A stretch of 20,669 nucleotides of DNA from an uncultured Novosphingobium sp. GTDB taxonomy: Bacteria; Pseudomonadota; Alphaproteobacteria; Sphingomonadales; Sphingomonadaceae. The stretch's first letter is position 1; the number at the start of each line of letters is the position of its first letter. The notes beneath the pieces were generated by a model. The model saw only the letters and a list, made by a program, of their open reading frames with translations. It ran no database searches and was not told where the DNA came from. Positions 16,003 through 20,669 of this stretch are shown here, one piece after another. The stretch covers positions 1 through 20,669 of the forward strand of contig CALMBN010000161.1 in NCBI GenBank assembly GCA_937860195.1. The letters run 5' to 3'. Both the position numbers and the translations under genes were made by a program.

Positions 16003-18696
16003 TCAGAACTTGTAGGTGAAGCCAGCCATGAAGCGGCGGCCATAGTTCTGGTGGTTCATGACCTGCAATTCGGCACCCGGATTGATTGCCACGAACGGCT
16101 CGTTGGTCAGGTTGAGCCCCTGCGCGAACACCGACAGACCTTCAAGCGCGCTGCCGGTCTGGAAATCATAGCCGACCTGTGCATCGATGATCGTTTCGGC
16201 AAGCGCCCGGCGGCGGATGCGCTGAGCCCCGAAGCCCGAGAAATCACCCAGGAAGGTTGAACGATAACGGACCGAACCGCGGATCGAGAAACCACCGATT
16301 TCGTAATAGGCAGTGCCGTTGGCAACCCAGCGCGAATAGCCGGGAATGTCGCTGGCGGGCGAGCCGGGATCGGGCTGGATCTTCGACTTGGTATAGCTGA
16401 CCCCGCCGGTCAGGCCGAAGCCCTTAAGGACGGGAACGAATTCTCCAACCGGCAACGTGCTGGCCAGTTCGATGCCATAGATCTCGCCACCCTTACCGTT
16501 GATCGGCTGGCTGATCCGGCCTTGATAGCTGAAGGCATAGCCTGGATCGATGACCGGGAACCCGGTGAAATCGAACGGTGCTTCGGCGGTGTAGATGTAG
16601 TTGTGCAGTTTTTTGTAGAAGAACTGCGCGGCCACATAACCCTTGGTGCCAAAATACTTTTCGATGTTGAAGTCAGCCGCGGTGGCCCGATAGGGGCGCA
16701 GCGAGGGGTTGCCGCCGCTGCCGGTCACGATCAACTCGGTCGGGCTGACCCCGAACGAGAAGTTGACCCGCATATCGTCAAGCCGCGGCCGCTGGATTTC
16801 ACGGGCCAGACCGAACCGGAACACCAGGCCGCTATCAAGCCGCAGCGAGAGGTTCATGCTGGGAAGAACATCCCAGTAGCTATCCCCAAGATTGCGCAAC
16901 ACCGGGCCAGTCGGTGACGTTACATAACCGGTCGACTTCTGGGTGGTGTTGATCGCCTGGACCCCGACATTGCCGGTCAGAACTGCTCCGCCCATTTCGT
17001 GCTCAATGTTGACCTGCCCATAAAGCGTCATCAGGTCTTCCTTGACCGTGAAACTCTTGAACAGAACATCGGTGCCGGTATTGGGTATCTTCGAATAGAC
17101 CCCGCCTTCAAGCAGCGCCAGCGGGCTATAGGAAATCATCGATCCAAGGCCGAGGAAATCAAGGTTGGTCGGCGCCAGCAAATACTGGCTTGGAACCTGC
17201 GCAGAGAGCAGGCCGCCCGAGAGCTGGAGGAAGTATTCGTCCGGCACCAGCGACTTGTCGCGGTTGACGTAATCCATGCCGAACTGGACCGACTTGACGA
17301 AGCCGCCATCGAATTCCTTCTCGACTTCAACCTGATACTGCCACAGCTCGTCTTCGACGATACGGTTGTTGTAGTAGCCATGCTGGCGGCCACCCGGTGC
17401 GCCGCCACCCCAACCCAGCGGGTCGGTCAGCAGAATCGTGTTCGGGTTCGAATAATCGAGCACGTGCGAAGTGAAATTGGTGCCGTTCGGGCCCGAAACG
17501 AAGGTCAGCGTATCAGTTGCGCCGTTGCCGCCACCGGGGCCGGTTCCCGCGTTTGATTCGACGATCAGTTCGTTGCGGTCGGTCTTCGAGAAGCTGACGT
17601 CGAACCGTGCGTTCCAGCCATCATCGCCGTGATAGTCGGCGTTGAAGCCGCCCGAATAGAGGTTGGCCTTGCGGACGAAGTTGTGGTTGTTGACCACTCC
17701 TTCAACGCCCGAGAAAGTCCCGCCAACGATCTGGCCATTTGAGATTTCGCGGCCAGTAGGCGAAAGCGCGGCGCCTGACCATGCCAATGGCAGTTCGATC
17801 CCGCGCTTGATGTTGGTGTCGTTGAAGTCTGAATAGAACCCGTCAAAGGTCAGGGTCAGCGAATCGCTGGCCTTGATTTGCAGCGTGGCGTTGACCCCCA
17901 GACGCTCAAGATCGGACGATGTCACGAACGGCTTGATCCCGCCGATGATCTTGTTGCCGCCAGGTCCGTCGGCATAGCCCCAGGCTTCGAATTCCTCGGT
18001 CTGATAGGGCTCGTTCGAATAAGACACCGCGACGGCGAGGCCGACCGTGTCATTTGCGAACTGATCGATATAGGTTCCAAACAGGCGATAGCCCTTGTCT
18101 TTCGAACCGGCGTTGAGCTTGCCCAGATCGGCATAAGAACCGCGCGCGCCAAAAGCCACGACCTTCTTGGAATCGAGCGGACGGACGGTGCGGATGTCGA
18201 TCGTACCGACCAGCCCCTGGCCGACCAGGCTGGCTGACGGAGTCTTGTAGACGTTGACGCCACTGACGATTTCCGAAGGGTACTGGTCAAATTCGATCCC
18301 GCGGTTGTCATTGGTCGACGTCTGCTGACGACCATTGAGCAGGGTGCTGGAGAAGTCCGGACCAAATCCGCGCACCGAGATGTAGCCGGCCCGGCCGGAA
18401 ATGCGCTGCGAGGTCAGGCCTGGCAGGCGCGCAATCGATTCGCCGATCGAACTATCTGGCAGCTTGCCGATGTCTTCGGCTGAAACCGATTCGACGATCT
18501 GGTTCGATTTCTTCTTCTCGTTGACCGCGCTTTCAAGGCTGGCGCGGAACCCGGTTACGATGATTTCGTTGCCGGCTTCATCCTCAGCCGGAGCAGCGTC
18601 TTGCGCATAGGCTGCGCTTGGCAGCACGATGGCGGAAATGGCGATAGCCAGGGCCGAAACCCCACGGCCACCCAGAATCTTGGTGCGAAGCGACAC
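16003..18696 (-). CDS. TonB-dependent receptor of the maltodextrin locus (MalA-like)
   Basis: A complete 897-aa outer-membrane receptor, predicted to take up maltodextrins. The signal peptide ends at AYA (about residue 31), the TonB box EIIVTG is at 44-49, and the plug carries AEDIGKLPD, SIARLPGL, ISVRGF and IEFDQYPSE. The last residues AGFTYKF end in phenylalanine, as beta-barrel proteins need for BAM assembly. The start is GTG 18696 with GGGAGAG about 8 nt upstream. Its place directly before starch enzymes and opposite a LacI regulator and sugar transporter supports maltodextrin as ligand; Caulobacter MalA is the characterised analogue. It shares the plug motifs of the receptor at 1-2571. 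A hairpin separates it from the enzyme genes, so it is probably made in larger amounts. Confidence 0.95.
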   Translation of the reverse strand: MSLRTKILGGRGVSALAIAISAIVLPSAAYAQDAAPAEDEAGNEIIVTGFRASLESAVNEKKKSNQIVESVSAEDIGKLPDSSIGESIARLPGLTSQRISGRAGYISVRGFGPDFSSTLLNGRQQTSTNDNRGIEFDQYPSEIVSGVNVYKTPSASLVGQGLVGTIDIRTVRPLDSKKVVAFGARGSYADLGKLNAGSKDKGYRLFGTYIDQFANDTVGLAVAVSYSNEPYQTEEFEAWGYADGPGGNKIIGGIKPFVTSSDLERLGVNATLQIKASDSLTLTFDGFYSDFNDTNIKRGIELPLAWSGAALSPTGREISNGQIVGGTFSGVEGVVNNHNFVRKANLYSGGFNADYHGDDGWNARFDVSFSKTDRNELIVESNAGTGPGGGNGATDTLTFVSGPNGTNFTSHVLDYSNPNTILLTDPLGWGGGAPGGRQHGYYNNRIVEDELWQYQVEVEKEFDGGFVKSVQFGMDYVNRDKSLVPDEYFLQLSGGLLSAQVPSQYLLAPTNLDFLGLGSMISYSPLALLEGGVYSKIPNTGTDVLFKSFTVKEDLMTLYGQVNIEHEMGGAVLTGNVGVQAINTTQKSTGYVTSPTGPVLRNLGDSYWDVLPSMNLSLRLDSGLVFRFGLAREIQRPRLDDMRVNFSFGVSPTELIVTGSGGNPSLRPYRATAADFNIEKYFGTKGYVAAQFFYKKLHNYIYTAEAPFDFTGFPVIDPGYAFSYQGRISQPINGKGGEIYGIELASTLPVGEFVPVLKGFGLTGGVSYTKSKIQPDPGSPASDIPGYSRWVANGTAYYEIGGFSIRGSVRYRSTFLGDFSGFGAQRIRRRALAETIIDAQVGYDFQTGSALEGLSVFAQGLNLTNEPFVAINPGAELQVMNHQNYGRRFMAGFTYKF

Positions 18697-18831
18697 GATG
18701 CACTCTCCCTAAAACCTTGCCGGAAATTCGGGGGTCCCGGCGTTCAGACCCAGTCCACAAGGAAGGAGTTGTTGCCCTCTCCCCTGCATCTGGCCTTGTG
18801 AATAAGGCGCACAGGGGCAATGCCGATAGAT

Positions 18832-18845
18832 GGCATACGTATACC
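18832..18845. promoter_or_regulatory. Candidate operator for the MalR-like repressor
   Basis: GGCATACGTATACC is a 14-bp inverted repeat with one mismatched pair and a central CG, the usual form for LacI-family operators. It lies in the 263-nt divergent region between receptor and regulator, just downstream of the candidate receptor promoter. A near copy occurs before the MFS gene at 20033-20046. An extra 8-bp palindrome TATGCATA (18851-18858) is next to it. Confidence 0.5.
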
Positions 18846-18852
18846 CATTTTA

Positions 18853-18882
18853 TGCATAGGTCTGCCTGTGGCCCACAAGCAA
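18853..18882 (-). promoter_or_regulatory. Candidate promoter of the maltodextrin receptor operon
   Basis: On the minus strand, TTGCTT (18877-18882) is followed after 18 nt by TATGCA (18853-18858). The start site would fall close to 18845, at the edge of the candidate operator, leaving a leader of about 150 nt. Both boxes are imperfect, so this is tentative. The rest of 18697-18959 shows no gene. Confidence 0.35.
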
Positions 18883-18959
18883 CGGTTTTGGCCTGACCGC
18901 CGGGGCCGATTGCAGGGCACAGAACAAAGCCCTAGGCTCACCCGCAACGGGAGGACAGG

Positions 18960-19994
18960 ATGGGCCGCAAGCGCTCCACCAAACCGACGAGTTTCGACAT
19001 CGCCTATCTGGCCGGGGTCTCGCAACCGACGGTCAGCCGGGCCTTGCGCGGTTCAAAATCGGTCAGCCTTACCACTCGCCAACGGATCGAAGCGATTGCG
19101 CGCGAGCTGAATTATTCGGTCGACAAGAACGCCTCTTCGCTGCGCTCGCAGCGCTCGAACACCATCGCGCTGCTGTTCTTCGAGGATCCGACCCCCGATG
19201 GCGCCAACATCAACCCGTTCTTCCTCGCCATGCTGGGCGCGATCACCCGGGCCAGCGCCAACCGCGGGCTCGATCTGCTGATCTCATTCCAAAAGATGGA
19301 GGACGATTGGCACGTCCGCTATCAGGACAGTCACCGGGCCGACGGACTGATCCTGCTCGGCTATGGCGATTATACGCTCTACACCGAGCGGCTCAGTCAA
19401 CTGGTGGCAAGCGACACCGAGTTCGTCCGCTGGGGCTCGGTCGGCGAGGACAATATCGGGGCTACGGTCGGCTCTGACAATTTCGGCGCGGGGCGGCAGG
19501 CAGGGGAACATCTGCTCGCGCTGGGGCGCAAACGGATCGCCTTCCTGGGTCAGGCCGATGAGCACTATCCCGAATTCGCCGAACGCTATCGTGGGCTTTG
19601 CGCGGCTTTAGGAGCCGCAGCGCAGGTCGTCGATCCGGCCTTGCAGATCGATGCGCTGTCCAGCGAAGGCGATGGCCGCGCGGCGATTCTGGCGCTGCTG
19701 GCGAAAGGCATCCAGTTCGATGCAGTCTTCGCTGCGAGCGATCTGATCGCGGTCGGCGCGATCCATGCCTTGAACGATTCCGGCAAGCAGGTGCCGCAGG
19801 ACATTGCAGTAATGGGCTTTGACGATATCCCGGCGGCCAGCCTGACCAGCCCGCCGCTGACCACCCTCATGCAGGACCTCAATCTGGGCGGCGAACTGCT
19901 GGTCGAAAGCCTGCTCGCCCAGATTGAAGACCGCCCCGCGCCGGACCAGACGATCCCGGCCAGACTGGTGGTACGAAAGAGCACGGCGGGGTAA
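18960..19994 (+). CDS. LacI-family regulator, MalR-like
   Basis: A 344-aa LacI/GalR-type repressor. The HTH (FDIAYLAGVSQPTVSRALRG) starts near residue 12 and is followed by the hinge region (NASSLRSQRSNTIALLF). The effector domain includes the family motifs VFAASDLIAVGAI and VMGFDDIPAAS near the C-terminus. The start ATG has GGGAGG at 18949-18954, 5 nt upstream. It is divergent from the maltodextrin receptor and 105 nt before the MFS transporter on the same strand. From the context it most likely senses maltose or a maltodextrin and controls both transcription units, as MalR does in Caulobacter (general knowledge). No gene symbol is given since specificity is inferred from context. Confidence 0.93.
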   Translation: MGRKRSTKPTSFDIAYLAGVSQPTVSRALRGSKSVSLTTRQRIEAIARELNYSVDKNASSLRSQRSNTIALLFFEDPTPDGANINPFFLAMLGAITRASANRGLDLLISFQKMEDDWHVRYQDSHRADGLILLGYGDYTLYTERLSQLVASDTEFVRWGSVGEDNIGATVGSDNFGAGRQAGEHLLALGRKRIAFLGQADEHYPEFAERYRGLCAALGAAAQVVDPALQIDALSSEGDGRAAILALLAKGIQFDAVFAASDLIAVGAIHALNDSGKQVPQDIAVMGFDDIPAASLTSPPLTTLMQDLNLGGELLVESLLAQIEDRPAPDQTIPARLVVRKSTAG

Positions 19995-19996
19995 AT

Positions 19997-20021
19997 AGCT
20001 TTTCCCCAACGGGGAGGGGCT
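19997..20021 (+). other. Hairpin between regulator and transporter genes
   Basis: On plus-strand RNA, an 11-pair stem (three of them G-U) encloses an AAC loop with a GC-rich top CCCC-AAC-GGGG. It starts 2 nt after the regulator stop. No U-tract follows, so it is not a classic terminator; partial attenuation or mRNA end protection is possible. Confidence 0.4.
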
Positions 20022-20032
20022 TGAAGACTCAA

Positions 20033-20046
20033 CGTATTCGTATGCC
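20033..20046. promoter_or_regulatory. Candidate second site for the MalR-like repressor
   Basis: Read on the minus strand this is GGCATACGAATACG, which matches the site at 18832-18845 in 12 of 14 positions. It is less symmetric than that site. It lies 54 nt before the MFS start, where a repressor could act on a separate transporter promoter. Confidence 0.35.
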
Positions 20047-20099
20047 TCTTGCCCCCGCCCCGCCGCCATGCAACCCCACGCCGCAATCAGGGGAGAGGG

Positions 20100-20669
20100 A
20101 TGCAGACCATGGAAAAACCGCGCCAGAACTGGACAGGCCTTGCCAATATCAGCTTCGGCTTTTTCGGCATCCAGATCGGCTTTGCGTTGCAGAACGCCAA
20201 TATGAGCCGGGTGTTCCAGTCGCTCGGCTCCAGCCTCGACGATCTCCCCGCGCTGTGGGTTGCGGCACCGCTGACCGGCTTGCTGGTTCAACCGATCATT
20301 GGCCATATGAGCGACCGGACCTGGCTCGGCAAGCTGGGGAGGCGGCGGCCCTATTTCCTCGCCGGGGCAGTTCTGGCGGCCTTGTCGCTGCTGTTGATGC
20401 CATTCAGCTCGGCACTATTGATGGCCGCAGTGCTGCTGTGGACGCTCGACGCCAGCCTCAACATCTCGATGGAGCCGTTCAGGGCCTTTGTCGGTGATAT
20501 GCTGCGCAAGGACCAGCACACCGCCGGATACGCCGTGCAGACCGCCTTTATCGGCGCAGGCGCGGTGGTTGGTTCATTGTTCCCATATCTGCTCGAGCAC
20601 TGGGGCGTGTCCAACGATGCGGCGAGCGGCGGAATTCCGGATACGGTCCGCTATTCATTCTGGGCCGGC
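20100..20669 (+). CDS. MFS sugar transporter, SLC45/sucrose-maltose type, cut by the window edge
   Basis: The first 190 codons of an inner-membrane transporter; the frame is open to the last base. The start of helix 1 (LANISFGFFGIQIGFALQN) and the loop GHMSDRTWLGKLGRRRPY (about 74-91) are typical of the GPH/SLC45-like sugar:cation symporters that include plant sucrose carriers and Caulobacter MalY. Four to five hydrophobic segments fit in the visible part. It should import maltose or short maltodextrins released in the periplasm. The start is ATG 20100 or ATG 20109; the purine-rich GGGGAGAGGG just upstream fits the second with better spacing. It follows the MalR-like gene by 105 nt and may be co-transcribed with it. 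Confidence 0.85.
   Translation, partial: MQTMEKPRQNWTGLANISFGFFGIQIGFALQNANMSRVFQSLGSSLDDLPALWVAAPLTGLLVQPIIGHMSDRTWLGKLGRRRPYFLAGAVLAALSLLLMPFSSALLMAAVLLWTLDASLNISMEPFRAFVGDMLRKDQHTAGYAVQTAFIGAGAVVGSLFPYLLEHWGVSNDAASGGIPDTVRYSFWAG

Overview
The window looks like a chromosomal carbohydrate-use region of a GC-rich alphaproteobacterium, most likely Sphingomonadales (a Novosphingobium, Sphingomonas or Erythrobacter relative). This rests on two TonB-dependent receptors of the Xanthomonas/Caulobacter type, each near a LacI-family regulator, on a TonB-linked flavin halogenase and a cupin-like protein, and on a DUF6356-type small protein. I could run no database search, so the order-level call is from recognition only. 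No rRNA, tRNA, CRISPR array, insertion sequence or prophage is visible.

Region 1 (1-4921) is a first receptor module. A TonB-dependent receptor on the minus strand runs off the left edge. It has its own promoter, and a perfect 20-bp palindrome sits at the predicted transcription start. Upstream on the same strand is a LacI-type regulator. A second copy of the palindrome core lies between this regulator and a divergent cupin-like (JmjC-fold) protein. The regulator probably controls the receptor, itself and the cupin gene.

Region 2 (4878-7998) holds ordinary genes: an exported endonuclease/exonuclease/phosphatase protein whose 3' end overlaps the cupin gene, a divergent YeiH-type (UPF0324) membrane protein, a small DUF6356-like protein, and an Lrp/AsnC regulator with a palindrome just before its start codon.

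Region 3 (7999-20669) is a complete-looking starch/maltodextrin locus. In minus-strand order it contains a full TonB-dependent receptor, a strong intergenic hairpin, a flavin-dependent tryptophan halogenase, an exported GH13 alpha-amylase, a GH13 alpha-glucosidase without a signal peptide, an exported GH97 alpha-glucosidase and an exported alpha/beta-hydrolase esterase. From the halogenase onward the genes overlap or are at most 15 nt apart. Divergent from the receptor are a LacI/MalR-like repressor and an SLC45-like sugar transporter (MFS) that runs off the right edge. The inferred flow is: the outer-membrane receptor takes up maltodextrins, the periplasmic amylase and GH97 trim them, the MFS protein imports the products, and the cytoplasmic alpha-glucosidase finishes. 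The roles of the halogenase and esterase are unexplained and are the most interesting part of the window.
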